This document shows, piece after piece, positions 25,462 through 38,550 of a stretch of DNA of 64,000 nt. Under the pieces are notes generated by a model. The model had not been told where the DNA came from and ran no database searches. It was given only the letters and a program-made list of their open reading frames with translations. The translations under genes and the position numbers were made by a program. This DNA comes from Nocardioides sp. B-3 (GTDB lineage Bacteria > Actinomycetota > Actinomycetes > Propionibacteriales > Nocardioidaceae). Location: contig NZ_CP087968.1 in assembly GCF_024703895.1 (NCBI RefSeq), forward strand, positions 248,001 through 312,000, read 5' to 3'. Numbering within the stretch: the first letter of the stretch is position 1; every line of letters starts with the position of its first letter.

Positions 25462-26802
25462 GCTCCTCCTCGTGTCAGCAGCTTGCCGAACGGCTCGGCC
25501 TGCTCGGTGATGTCGATGCGCCGACCCCGCAGCCAGGTGCTGCGGACGACTCCGGCGAGGGGGCGGTCGGCGTACGGCGTGATGGCGTTCTTGTGATGCA
25601 GGCGCGCGACGTCGACCACGAAGGCGTCGTCGGGCGCGAAGACGGCGAAGTCGGCGTCGTAGCCGATCTCGATCTGGCCCTTGCGTCGCAGACCCGCGTG
25701 CCGGGCCGGGGCCCGGCACATCCAGCGGGCCACGTCGACGAGCGTGAAGTCGCGGCGGCGGGCCTCGGTCCACACGGCCGACAGGCCGAGCTGGAGCGAC
25801 GAGATGCCGCCCCGTGCCACCCCGAAGTCACCGGTGTCGAAGCACTTGAGGTCGATGGTGGACGGCGAGTGGTCGGTGACGACCATGTCGATCACGCCGT
25901 CGCGCAACCCCTCCCACAACAGCTCGCGGTTGACGGCCTCGCGGATCGGCGGGCAGCACTTGTACTGCGTCGCCCCGTCGGGGATCTCCTCGGCCGAGAA
26001 CGTCAGGTAGTGCGGGCACGTCTCGGCAGTGATGGGTACGCCGTCGCGGCGGGCGGAGGCAAGCATCGGCAGGACGTCGGAGCTCGACACGTGCAGGATG
26101 TGCACCCGGCAGCCAGTCCAGCGCGCGAGCTCGATCACCTGCGCGACTGCGAGGTTCTCGGCACCGCGGGGCCGGCTCTGGAGGAAGCCGTCGTACGTCT
26201 CACCGTGCGCGGTCACGGCACGATCGATCGCGTGGGTGTCCTCCGCGTGCACGATCATCAGCCCGTCGAACGACCTGATCTCGCGCATCGCCTCCTCGAG
26301 CTGGTCGGGATCGAGATGCGGGAACTCGTCGACCCCCGAATGCAGCAGGAAGCACTTGAAGCCGAGCACGCCCGCGTCGTACAGCGGTCGCAGGTCCCCG
26401 ACGTTGCCGGGGATGGCCCCACCCCAGAACCCGATGTCGACGAAGGCCCGGCCTTCGGCGGTCTTGCGCTTCAGCTCCAGCGCGGCCACATCGCACGTGG
26501 GCGGAATGCTGTTGAGTGGCATGTCGACGATGGTGGTGACGCCCCCGGCGGCCGCCGCCGTGGTGGCGGACGTGAAGCCCTCCCACTCGGTGCGACCCGG
26601 GTCGTTCACGTGCACGTGCGCGTCGACCACCTGGCATCAGCACCTCGTCAGCGGCGAGCTCCACGATCTCGGCGCCCGTGAGGTCGGAGTCAAGCGGCTC
26701 GATCGCGGCGATCCTGCCGTCCTTGACCCCGACGAGGCGACCTACCTCGCCAGCCGTGCTCACCAGACGCTGGGCGCGGATCACCGTGTCGAGCTCGCTC
26801 AT
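25458..26802 (-). CDS. allB: Allantoinase
   Basis: Zinc amidohydrolase, about 448 residues, that opens allantoin to allantoate. [18 protein letters not shown] (metal His pair), [31 protein letters not shown] (the carbamylated-Lys strand), [48 protein letters not shown] (metal Asp), [12 protein letters not shown]. One break near 26633, at VLMPG/VDAHV. Both ends overlap neighbours by ATGA (transporter upstream, allE downstream), giving tight coupling. Confidence 0.93.
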
Positions 26803-28294
26803 ACCAGCCCACCCTCGCGAGCGACCCGCTCGGCGTCGATCGCCCCGGAGAGCTCCACCTGACGAATATCGCGTGCCGAGACCGGGTAGTAAAGGGACGC
26901 GGCCACGGCCACGCCGATGAACCAGGAGAACGGAGCTGCGTCGGCCATCGGCTTCAACAGGGCGACCGGCAGGGTCACCGCAGCCGCCACCCCGAAGGCC
27001 AGCAGAGCCTTGGGGTTCCAGCCCTTGGAGTAGTAGTAGCGGCTGCGCGGGTCATCGAGGTACAGCTCGTCGATGGAGACGTTCTGGCGTCGGACCGGAA
27101 GTAGTCGATGAAGATGATGCCGAACAGCGGGCCGAGCAGGGCACCCGGGCCACCGAGGAAGTAGTTGATCGCGGCGGGGCTGCTGTACAGGTGCCACGGC
27201 GTGATCAGGACGGCCACGACAGCGCTGATCAGGCCACCGCGACGGAAGTCGATGTGCTCGGGAGCGACGTTGGCGAGGTCGTAGGACGCGGAGACGAAGT
27301 TGGCCACGACGTTGATGCCGATGGTGGCGATGACGAAGGTGACGGCTCCGATGGCGGTGACCCACACGTTGTCGATGCGGGCGACGATCTCGACCGGGTC
27401 GGTGATGGTCTCACCGAAGACCGCGATGCTGCCCGCGGTCACGGCCACCGTCACCACGGCGAAGGCCGGAAGTTGACCGGCAGGCCCCAGAAGTTGCCGC
27501 GGACCACGGTGGCCCTGTCGGGGAGCGAACCGCGAGAAGTCACAGAAGTTCAGGAGCAGCGTGGAGAAGTAGGTGATGGTGAGGGCGATCGCAACCCGGG
27601 AAGGCGTGGACAGCGGCGCCGCCGGTCTTCTGGTCAGTCGACAGGGTGAGCGAGAAGTCGGAGCCGGCCTCGAAGACGATCCGGGCGGCGAGCAGGAACA
27701 TCACGAACCAGATGGCCGGGCCGGCCCAGTCCCGGAACTTGCGGACCGTCTCCATACCGCGGCGGATCACCAGCAGCTGCAGGACCCACAAGATGGCGAA
27801 GGCGAGCCAGCCGAGCGGGCTCAGGCCGACGAAGCCGCCGTCCGTCCACTTCACGGCCTCGGGCCAGGCCGCGATGGTGAGCACCACGACGGCCTGCGAT
27901 GCGAGCCAGGTCTGGATGCCGTACCACGCGATGGCGATGACCGCCCGAATGAGTGCGGCCGGGTTGGCGCCGTACACCCCGAAGGAGATGCGGGCGATGA
28001 CCGGGAACGGCACGCCGGTCTTCTGGCCGACGGCCCCGGTGAGGTTCATCAGGAAGAACACCGCGGTGATGCCGACGATGAGCGCCGGGAAGACCTGCCA
28101 GCCGACCAGACCGGTGAAGAACAGGCCGGCCGCGAACGCGTAGCCGCCGATGCTGTGCACGTCGGACATCCACATCGCGAAGAGCGAGTAGGTGCCCCAG
28201 TTGCGTTCGGTCGTGGGCGCCGGTCCTCGTTGTAGAGGCGGGGGCTCGGCTCGACCGAGAGTCCGTGGGCTCTTGGTGTCTCAATGGTGCTCAT
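26799..28294 (-). CDS. NCS1-family purine/allantoin permease, first gene of the allantoin operon
   Basis: Nucleobase:cation symporter-1, about 490 residues and twelve membrane helices. PSPRLYNEDRRP at the start, SIGGYAFAAGLFFTGLVGWQVF, VPFPVIARISFGVYGANPAALIRA, then GINVVANFVSASYDLANVAPEHIDFRRGG and YFLGGPGALLGPLFGIIFIDYF, the typical NCS1 layout. Breaks near 28218, 27597, 27523, 27466 and 27095. Its coupling to allB argues for allantoin (PucI/AllP-like), but purine transport is not excluded. Two IclR-type boxes and a GTRAC palindrome lie upstream. Confidence 0.85.
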
Positions 28295-28348
28295 GGTGGA
28301 CCTCGCAGGGAGTTGGACTACTAGGAGTGTGAACTACAGGTGATTTGC

Positions 28349-28363
28349 TTCCGCAATGTGGAA
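28349..28363 (-). promoter_or_regulatory. IclR-type operator box upstream of the allantoin operon
   Basis: TTCCGCAATGTGGAA, a 15-base palindrome (six-base arms around AAT), 54 bases before the NCS1 start. It matches the motif found at 36784, 46502, 53454, 56498, 61014 and 61113. Known IclR-family operators are palindromes of this size; assignment is by pattern and context. Confidence 0.6.
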
Positions 28364-28386
28364 GCCCTCTTCTATTATGAGGAAAA

Positions 28387-28400
28387 GTAACCCCGGTCAC
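28387..28400. promoter_or_regulatory. GTRAC palindrome (CRP/GlxR-like) in the allantoin promoter
   Basis: GTAACCCCGGTCAC: GTRAC, four bases, RTCAC-type. The CRP/GlxR consensus is GTG-N8-CAC; this copy has GTA in the left arm. It lies between the two IclR-type boxes at 28349 and 28419. Confidence 0.35.
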
Positions 28401-28418
28401 ATGTGGTCGTCAAGACTT

Positions 28419-28433
28419 TTCTGCCATGTGGAA
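28419..28433 (-). promoter_or_regulatory. Second IclR-type box in the allantoin promoter
   Basis: TTCTGCCATGTGGAA, a weaker copy of the same 15-base motif, 70 bases from the first and just outside the end of the upstream FAH-family gene. Confidence 0.4.
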
Positions 28434-28448
28434 TTACATTTCCACTCG

Positions 28449-29315
28449 TCACGCAGTCAGCGGTCGTTCGATGGCAGCCACGGGAGTGCGTTGGCCGCCC
28501 AGACCGCCGACCTCGGCAGTCACGACGTCGCCGTGCCGGAGGAAGGGCTTGGGCTCCGGGCGACCGGCCGCGACGCCGCCGGGCGTGCCGGTGAGCACCA
28601 GATCGCCGGGCTCGAGGGTCATCAGGGACGAGACGTAGGCGAGCAGCTCGCCGACGCCGTACGCCATCAGAGAGGTCGTGCCCGACTGCCGCACTTCCCC
28701 GTTGACGAGCAGGGTCAGCGAAAGCGCCTGCGGGTCCTCCACCTCGTCGGGAGTCACCAGCCACGGCCCGATGGGCGTGAAGGTGTCCGCGCACTTGCCC
28801 TTGGCCCGGGTCGGACCGGCGGCCACGCGCGAGCGCTCTGTGACGTCGTTGGCGGTGAGGTAGCCACCCACCGCGGCGAGCGCCTCGGCAGGGTCGCCGC
28901 AGCGCGCCAGCCGGCGGCCCACCACCACCCCGAGCTCGACCTCGTAGTCGGTCGTGGTGCTCTCGGGCGGCAACTGGATGGTGTCGAGCGGACCGCACAC
29001 CGACGAGCCGGGCTTGAGGAACACCACCGGCTCGTCTGGGATCGCCGCGCCGCTCTCCGCTGCATGGTCCTCGGTAGTTGAGCCCGATCCCGATCACCTT
29101 GCCGGGACGGGCCAGTGGCGCGCCGATGCGGACGGACGGCGGGTACACCGGCAGCGTCCGGTCGCGTATCGCATCTCGCACGGCGGCCAGCAGGACCGGA
29201 TCCCCGAGCAGCTGCCCGTCGACGTCAGCGGTGAGCGAGGAGAGGTCACGCAACTCTCCACCGTCGTCGAGCGCGGCCGGCCGTTCATGGCCGACCGCGC
29301 CGACGCGCAGAAGCT

Positions 29316-29319
<4 letters not shown>
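28449..29319 (-). CDS. Fumarylacetoacetate hydrolase-family protein
   Basis: About 290 residues. The FAH fold and metal site are visible: VIGIGLNYRDHA (after repair), VVFLKPGSSV, TTDYEVELGVVVGRR (metal ExE), LTANDVTERS (metal Asp), GKCADTFTPIGPWLVT, LVLTGTPGGVAAGR. An extra G near 29072 breaks it. GTG start at 29319 overlaps the aceE stop (GTGA). Members cleave or tautomerise oxo-acids; some are annotated as ureidoglycolate lyases. Being last in the glyoxylate operon, it might supply the otherwise missing ureidoglycolate cleavage, but that is a guess. Confidence 0.8.
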
Positions 29320-32073
<2,754 letters not shown>

Positions 32074-32099
32074 GGTTCTCCTCAGTGCTGTGAAGCCGG

Positions 32100-33234
32100 T
32101 CAGGCGGTGGCCTCGACCGGGAGGTGTTCGGCAGCGATCTGCTGCCCGAGGCGTTCGAGAAGGGGTGTGCCGTCGCTGATGCAGCGGGCGACGTCCGGGC
32201 TCGAGATCGACCGGGCGTACGCCGCTGCGATCCCGGCGTCGTACAGGCGAGCCGCGCCCAGCCGGTTGACACCGCAGACCGCGACAACGGGGATACCGCG
32301 AGCGGCGGCCGCAGCGGCGACGCCGGCCGGCGCCTTGCCGTGCAGCGTCTGCTCGTCGAGCGCTCCCTCCCCGGTGATGACGAGGTCGACGCCGTCGAGA
32401 CGGTCGTGGAAACCGACCGTGTCGAGGACGAGGTCGATGCCGGGGCGGAGCTCGGCTCCGAGCAGAGCCGGGGGCGGCAAAGCCCACCCCTCCGGCAGCA
32501 CCGGCGCCGGGGGGTTTCGCGCAGGTCGATGCCGGTGTGGGCGGCGACGAGGTCAGCCAGGTGCGTGAGCGCGTCGTCGAGCTCGAGCACCTGTCCGGGG
32601 CCGGCACCCTTCTGCGGACCGTAGGTGGCCGCCGCGCCGAGCGGGCCGGTGAGCGGGTTGTCGACGTCGCAGGCGACGACGAACTCGACGTCCTTCGTGG
32701 CAGCGCGCAGGGGCGCCGGTCGAGGGAGGCGAGCCCGGTCAGGGCGCTCCCCCGGTGCCGATCGGCCGACCGTCGACGTCGAGCAGGCGAGCGCCGAGGC
32801 CATGCAGCAGCCCGGCACCACCGTCGGTGCTGGCACTGCCGCCGATCCCGATCATGACCTTCCGGCAGCCGGCTCCGACCGCGGCGGCGACAACCTGTCC
32901 GGTGCCGAGGGTGCCGGCCGTCATCGGTGCCGGCCCCGAGGGCAGGCGCACCAGGGCCGGACACGTCGGCGAGCCTCGACGACGGCGACGTCGTCTCGCC
33001 GGGCATAGCCGCTCTCGACCGGTTCACCGGTCGGGCCTGCAGCCGTCACCGGCACGAACCTGAAGCCGGCCGCGACGGCCGCAGCCAACGTGCCGTCTCC
33101 CCGTCCGCGACGGGCACGGACTCGACGTCGACGTCGGGTCGACTGCGGCGTACGCCCTCGCTCACCGCCGCCGCAACCTCGGCGGCGGTGAGCGATCCCT
33201 TGAACTTGTCGGAGGCGATCAGGACCTTGGGCAT
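32100..33234 (-). CDS. glxK: Glycerate kinase, heavily broken by indels
   Basis: Type I glycerate 2-kinase, about 375 residues; phosphorylates glycerate made by Glx[22 protein letters not shown] is the family start; [34 protein letters not shown] is the glycine-rich nucleotide region; [46 protein letters not shown] and [10 protein letters not shown] are all conserved. Breaks near 33120, 32940, 32755, 32715, 32515 and 32470: the densest in the window. Twelve bases separate its start from the gcl stop. Confidence 0.88.
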
Positions 33235-33245
33235 GGAAGGTCCGG

Positions 33246-35022
33246 TCAGTCCAGCGGAGTGATCGCGGTGGGCGCGTGCTCGCCGCGCTCGGCGATGTCC
33301 TCGAACTCGACGACGTTGTCGATCTCCAGCCCCATGGACACGTTGGTGACGCGCTCCATGATGACCTCGACCACGACCGGGACCTCGAACTCGACCATCA
33401 GCTTCTTGGCCTGCTCGAGCGCCGGCAGGATCTCGTCAGGCTCGAAGACGCGGATCGCCTTGCAACCCAGACCCTCGGTAACCTTGACGTGGTCGACGCC
33501 GTAGCCGTTGAGCTCCGGGCTGTTGACGTTCTCGAACGACAGTTGGACGTGGTAGTCCATCTCGAAGCCGCGCTGCGCCCGGCGAATCAGCCCCAGATAG
33601 GAGTTGTTCACGACGACGTGGATGTACGGCAGGTGGAACTGCGCACCGACCGCGAGCTCCTCGATCAGGAACTGGAAGTCGTAGTCGCCGGACAGCGCGA
33701 CCACGGTGGCCTCGGGGTCGGCGGCGGCGACGCCGAGGGCGGCGGGGACGGTCCAGCCGAGCGGTCCGGCCCGGCCTGCGTTGATCCAGTTGCGCGGCTT
33801 GTAGACGTGCAGCAGCTGTGCGGCTCGGATCTGGGACAGCCCGATCGTGGAGACGTAGCGGGTGTCGGGACCGAAGGCCTTGTTCATCTCCCGGTAGACG
33901 CGCTGCGGCTTGACCGGGATGTTGTCGAAGTCGGTCTTGCGCTGCAGGGTGCGCTTGCGCTCGGCGCACTCGCCGGCCCGGGCGCTGCGGTCGGTGAGCT
34001 TGCCCTCGGCCGCCCACTCCTTCGCCACCTCGACGAAGACCTCGAGTGCGGCCTTCGCGTCGGAGACGATGCTGTAGTCGGCGTTGAAGACGCGACCGAT
34101 CTGGGTCGGGTCGATGTCGACGTGCACGAACGTGCGGCCCCGGGTGTACGTCTCGACGCCGCCCGTGTGGCGGTTGGCCCACCGGTTGCCGATGCCGATC
34201 ACGAAGTCGCTGGCGAGCATGGTCGCGTTGCCGTAGCGGTGCGAGGTCTGCAGGCCCACCATGCCGGCGGTGAGCGGGTGGTCGTCGGGGATCGTGCCCC
34301 AGCCCATCAGGGTCGGGACGACAGGGACGCCGGTGGTCTCGGCGAACTCGACCAGCAGCTCGGCGGCGTCGGCGTTGATGATGCCGCCGCCGGCCACGAT
34401 CAACGGGCGCTCGGCCGCGTTGAGCATGGACAGTGCCTTCTCGGCTCGGGCCCGGGTCGCCGCAGGGACGGCTGACCGGGAGCGGCTCGTAGGTGTCGAT
34501 GTCGAAGTCGATCTCGGTCATCTGGACGTCGATCGGCAGGTCGACCGGACCGGGCCCGGGCGTCCCTCACGCATGATCTGGAACGCCTTCTGGAAGGTGC
34601 CCGGGACCTGCGCCGGCTCCATCACCGTGACGGCCCACTTGGAGACCGGCTTGGCGATGGAAGCAATGTCGACTGCACGGAAGTCCTCCTTGTGCAGCTT
34701 GGCCACCGGTGCCCGGCCGGTGATGCACAGGATCGGGATCGAGTCCGCGGAGGCGGAGTAGAGGCCGGTGATCATGTCGGTGCCGGCCGGACCGGACGTA
34801 CCGATGCAGACACCGATGTTGCCGGCGGCGGCGCGGGTGTAGCCCTCCGCCATGTGCGAGGCGGCCTCGACGTGGCGAGCGAGCACGTGCTTGAGCCCCG
34901 CCGTGGGCGCGCATCGCGCTGTAGAAGGGGTTGATCGCGGCGCCGGGGAGGCCGAACAGCTGGGTGGCCCCTTCCTTCTCCAGGATCAGGACGGCGGCGT
35001 CGACCGCGCGCATGCGTGCCAT
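33246..35022 (-). CDS. gcl: Glyoxylate carboligase
   Basis: ThDP- and FAD-dependent enzyme, about 590 residues, that joins two glyoxylates to tartronate semialdehyde and CO2. [32 protein letters not shown], then [18 protein letters not shown]: the position that is Glu in most ThDP enzymes is Val here, as known for E. coli Gcl. [39 protein letters not shown], and ThDP region [17 protein letters not shown] are visible. Breaks near 34905, 34560 and 34470. One base separates its ATG from the glxR stop. Confidence 0.93.
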
Positions 35023-35023
35023 G

Positions 35024-35917
35024 TCAGTTCTCCTTCTGGTTGGAGGTCCCGCTGAGGCGCTCGACGCCTCGCAGCAGGCCGGAGTGATCCAGGGCGCCGT
35101 CACCGTTGGCGAGGGCGCTGCCCATCAGCTGGGCGACGAGCGAGCCCAGCGGCACGACGACGCCGGCCTCGCGGGCGGCGGAGGTGACGATGCCCATGTC
35201 CTTGTGGTGCAGGGCGATGCGGAAGCCGGGCTCGAAGGAACGCGACAGCATGTTCTCCTTCTTCTGGTCCAGCACCTTGGAGCCGGCGAGTCCGCCGCCG
35301 AGCACCTCGAGGGCGGACTTGGTGTCGACGCCGTAGGCCTCGAGGAAGACCACGGCCTCCGACAGCGCCTCGGATGTTGGCGGCGACGATGAGCTGGTTG
35401 GCCGCCTTGACGGTCTGGCCGGAGCCGCTTGGGCCGACGTGCACGACGGTCTTGCCGACCGCGTCGAAGACCGGCTTGGCGGCCTCGAAGTCGTCGGCCG
35501 CACCGCCGACCATGATCGAGAGCGCCGCGTTGACCGCACCCGCCTCGCCACCGGAGACGGGGGCGTCGAGGAGCCGGAAGCCCGCGTCCTGCGCCTGCTT
35601 GGCCGGGGCGATGGTGACGTCGGGGCGGATGCTGGAGAAGTCGACGACGAGGGCGCCGGCCTTGGCGTTGTCGAAGACACCGTCCTCACCCGTGAGCACG
35701 TCGGTGACGTCCGGGGAGTCCGGCACCATCACGCAGACGACGTCGGCGTCGCGGACAGCGTCGGCGATCGATTCGCTCGCCGTACCGCCCGCGTCCACGA
35801 GCGGCTGGGCCTTGTCAGGGGTGCGGTTGTAGCCGGCGACGGTGTGGCCGGCCTTGGCCGGTGGACGGCCATGGGACTGCCCATGATGCCGAGTCCGATG
35901 AAGGCGATGTTGGTCAT
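35024..35917 (-). CDS. glxR: 2-hydroxy-3-oxopropionate (tartronate semialdehyde) reductase
   Basis: Beta-hydroxyacid dehydrogenase, about 296 residues; reduces tartronate semialdehyde to glycerate with NAD(P)[21 protein letters not shown] (Rossmann GxGxxG), [22 protein letters not shown] (substrate loop), [15 protein letters not shown] with the catalytic Lys, and [20 protein letters not shown]. Breaks near 35866 and 35377. GGAG precedes the start. It lies between hyi and gcl in the glyoxylate operon. Confidence 0.92.
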
Positions 35918-35950
35918 TGGAGGTCTCCTGAGTCAGTTGGCGACGGTGTG

Positions 35951-36771
35951 TCAGTTGGCGACGGCGGTCGAGGTACAGCGCTCGCGCGGCAGCCAGCCGA
36001 AGCTGTCGGCCGAGGTGGTGGACGGCTTGTACTCCGGGCCGACCCAGCCGGTATAGCCGCCGGCCTCGAGAGCGGCGAGCTGGCCCATCAACGGCAGGTC
36101 GCCGGTGCCCGGCTCGTTGCGGCCGGGGGCGTCGGCGATCTGCACGTGCGCGATGCGGGCAAGGTGGTCGGCGATCACCCGGTCGACGTCGTCGCCGTTG
36201 ACCGAGAGGTGGTAGAGGTCGGCGAGGAGACCGATGTTGGGCTCCCCCGCGCGATCGATGACGGTGAGTGCGTCGGCCGCGGTGAGCAGCGGGTAGTGCT
36301 CGGCGCCGCTGACCGGCTCGACCAGCACGGTGCCGCCGATGCGGGCGGCGGCACGCGCGGCGATCGCGAGGTTCTCGGCACCGACGTCGTCCTGCTCGGT
36401 GGCGGAGACACCCTCGACACGATTGCCGTAGAGCGCGTTGAAGGCGGTGCAGCCGAGCGCCTCGCCGATGCCGACGGTGACGTCGACGTTGTCGCGGAAC
36501 TCCGCGGAGCGGGCCGGCCGGAGACCGGGCCGCGGTCGCCGCCCGGCATGTCACCGGCGAAGAAGTTGAGGCCGACCAGCTGCACGCCGGCGTCCTTGAC
36601 GGCCGACACAAAGGCGTCGACGTGTTGGTCGGCCGGGACGGCCTCGGCGAAGGGCCACCAGAACTCGACCGCGTCGAAGCCGGCCGCCTTGACAGCCGCC
36701 GGCCGCTCGAGCAGCGGGAGCTCGGTGAACAGGATCGAACAGTTCACCTCGTAGCGCAGGGTGTGGTTCAT
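35951..36771 (-). CDS. hyi: Hydroxypyruvate isomerase
   Basis: TIM-barrel isomerase, about 272 residues, converting hydroxypyruvate and tartronate semialdehyde. YEVNCSILFTELPLLERPAAVKAAGFDAVEFWWPFA, NFFAGDMPGGDRG, EPVSGAEHYPLL (metal Glu), GLLADLYHLSVNGDDV and HVQIADAPGRNEPGTGDL match Hyi. One break near 36517. It is the first gene of hyi-glxR-gcl-glxK-aceE-FAH. Two operator boxes end just 13 bases upstream, divergent from pucR. A 14-base tandem repeat overlaps the stop (see findings). Confidence 0.9.
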
Positions 36772-36783
36772 GAGATCCTCGTA

Positions 36784-36819
36784 TTTCGTATAGCGGAAGA
36801 TTACTTCTGTTCTTCGGAA
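36784..36819. promoter_or_regulatory. Pair of IclR-type boxes between hyi and pucR
   Basis: TTTCGTATAGCGGAA at 36784-36798 and TTCTGTTCTTCGGAA at 36805-36819. Starts are 21 bases apart, two helix turns, so two dimers could bind on one face. The first lies 12 bases from the hyi start. It may control both divergent transcripts. Confidence 0.6.
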
Positions 36820-36830
36820 TACACTAAGGC

Positions 36831-36844
36831 GTGACCTCAGTCAC
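36831..36844. promoter_or_regulatory. GTRAC palindrome (CRP/GlxR-like) upstream of pucR
   Basis: GTGACCTCAGTCAC, a perfect five-plus-five palindrome that fits GTG-N8-CAC. It lies 36 bases upstream of the pucR ATG, 11 bases from the IclR-type pair. Confidence 0.45.
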
Positions 36845-36880
36845 GTCAACCTGTACGTTCCAATCAGGAAGGAGCCGCGC

Positions 36881-38419
36881 ATGCTGCTCTCAGAGCTGTT
36901 GTCCGCCCCCGGTTTCGGCTTGCGGGTGATGCACGAGGGCCCCGGATCACTCGAACGTCCGATCGGTCGCATGATCACGACGGACCTGCTGGAGCCGGGG
37001 CGCTACCTGACCGGTGGCGAGCTCGTCGTCACCGGGCTCGCGTGGCGCCGCTCCCCGCGGACAGCGAGACGTTCGTTGCCTCGGTTGTCTCGAGCGGGGC
37101 CACCACCCTGCTGGCGGGCGTCGCCCTCCCGGGTCTCGTCCCCGACGATCTGCTCGAGGCCTGCCGCCGGCATCGAGTCACCCTGATCGAGGTGCCGATC
37201 GAGGTGGCGTTCGCCGACATCACCGAGTACGTCGCTGCCACCCAGTCCGCCGTCAGCGGCGCCCGACTGTCGGCCAGTCTGGTCCGCCAGCGCCAGCTCG
37301 TGACCTCCCTCGCCGACGGCCGCAGCCTCGACGAGCTGGCTGCCCGGATCGCGGCCGAGGTGGGGCACGACTGCCGGGTCCTCACCACCACCGGGCGGCA
37401 CGTGGTGCCCGGTCCCGACGAACTGGACGACGCGACGCTGGACGAGCTGGTTCGTTGCTTCCTGATCGCCGATCGGCTGCCGGCGGTCGCCCGCGCCGGC
37501 GCTTCGACGTACACCCTCTTCCCCGTCGGCTCAGCACTCGGCTCCCGGCTCACGGCTCGGCTGGTCGCCGTCGACGGCGACCTCGACACTGGACACGAGA
37601 CCGGGTCCGAAGCGGTCCGGGAGCTGTGCGCGATCGCGGCCCCCGGACCGGTCGCGGCGTGACGAAGGAGTCCGCGCACTGCGTCCGAACTCGGCCGACG
37701 CGCTCTCCCTCGTCGAGGGCGGCGCCCCGCACACCGACGTCGCCGCGCGCCTGCGCCGGAGCCGGCCTCGATTCCGACCGTCCCGTGACGGTCGTCGTGA
37801 TCGACCTCGATGGCGCCGGTGCCCCGGAGTCCGCCCTGCTACTGCTCGAGGATGTCGCACTCGCCGTCAGTTCCCCCGTCGTCGCGACGGGGCGCGACGG
37901 GCGGATGGTCGGGATCCTGCCATCCACGCCCGGGCCTGCCCGGCCTGCTGCGTGCGGCGTTCGGCCGGCTTGCCCCGGGAACAGGTCGCGGCCGACTGGC
38001 GGTCGGAGTGAGCGACGAGTCCCGCATCGAGGCGATCACCGGTGCCCTCGACGAGGCACGGTTCGCGCACCGGGTGGCCCGCTCCGGGAGCGGATCCGTG
38101 GTCGTGGTCGGCGCCGACGAGGTCGCCTCCCACGTCCTGCTGCTGGCCTGCGTCCCCGACGACGTGCGCCGCACCTATGCCCAGCGAGTGCTGGGCTCCG
38201 TGCTCGACCACGATCGGCGCACGCAAGGCGAGCTGATCGGCACCCTCGCCGAGTGGCTGGCGTGCTCCGCCTCCCGGGCGCGGACCGCCGAGTCGCTGCA
38301 CCTGCACGTCAACACCGTTCGCTACCGCATCGAGAAGGTCCAGGGAGCTGACCGGCCGCGACCTGTCCAGCTTCGAGGACCGGGTCGACGTCTTCTCGGC
38401 CCTGCGCTCGCTTGGGTGA
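36881..38419 (+). CDS. pucR: PucR-family transcriptional regulator
   Basis: About 510 residues. N-terminal PucR domain (LLSAPGFGLRVMHEGPGSLERPIGRMITTDL, GRYLTGGELVVTGL), a GGDEF-like middle domain, and the C-terminal PucR helix-turn-helix (ESLHLHVNTVRYRIEKV, LTGRDLSSFEDRVDVFSALRSLG). The family name comes from the purine-catabolism activator of Bacillus subtilis. AGGAAGGAG precedes the ATG. Breaks near 37043, 37660-37760, 37930 and 38345. It is divergent from the glyoxylate operon and stands directly before the xanthine permease/xdh operon, its likely target. Confidence 0.88.
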
Positions 38420-38498
38420 TCGCACAACCGCGGAGGCGTCCGCACGCACCAACTTCGGAGATTCACAGGGTGACGCCCCGGCCGGCGCGCGGGATGCT

Positions 38499-38512
38499 GT
38501 AACGCAGATCAC
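38499..38512. promoter_or_regulatory. GTRAC palindrome upstream of the permease-xdh operon
   Basis: GTAACGCAGATCAC, 38 bases before the permease start. No IclR-type box is seen in the 131-base spacer 38420-38550, so this operon may be controlled differently (PucR and a CRP-like protein). Confidence 0.35.
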
Positions 38513-38550
38513 ACGATCTGCCCAGCGCCCTGTCCCGAGGAGACCTTCCG

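Noticed and set aside
33276..34475. A 399-codon plus-strand ORF opposite gcl
   Set aside because: Low-complexity Asp/Val/Arg composition typical of antisense frames in GC-rich DNA; gcl motifs are clear on the other strand.
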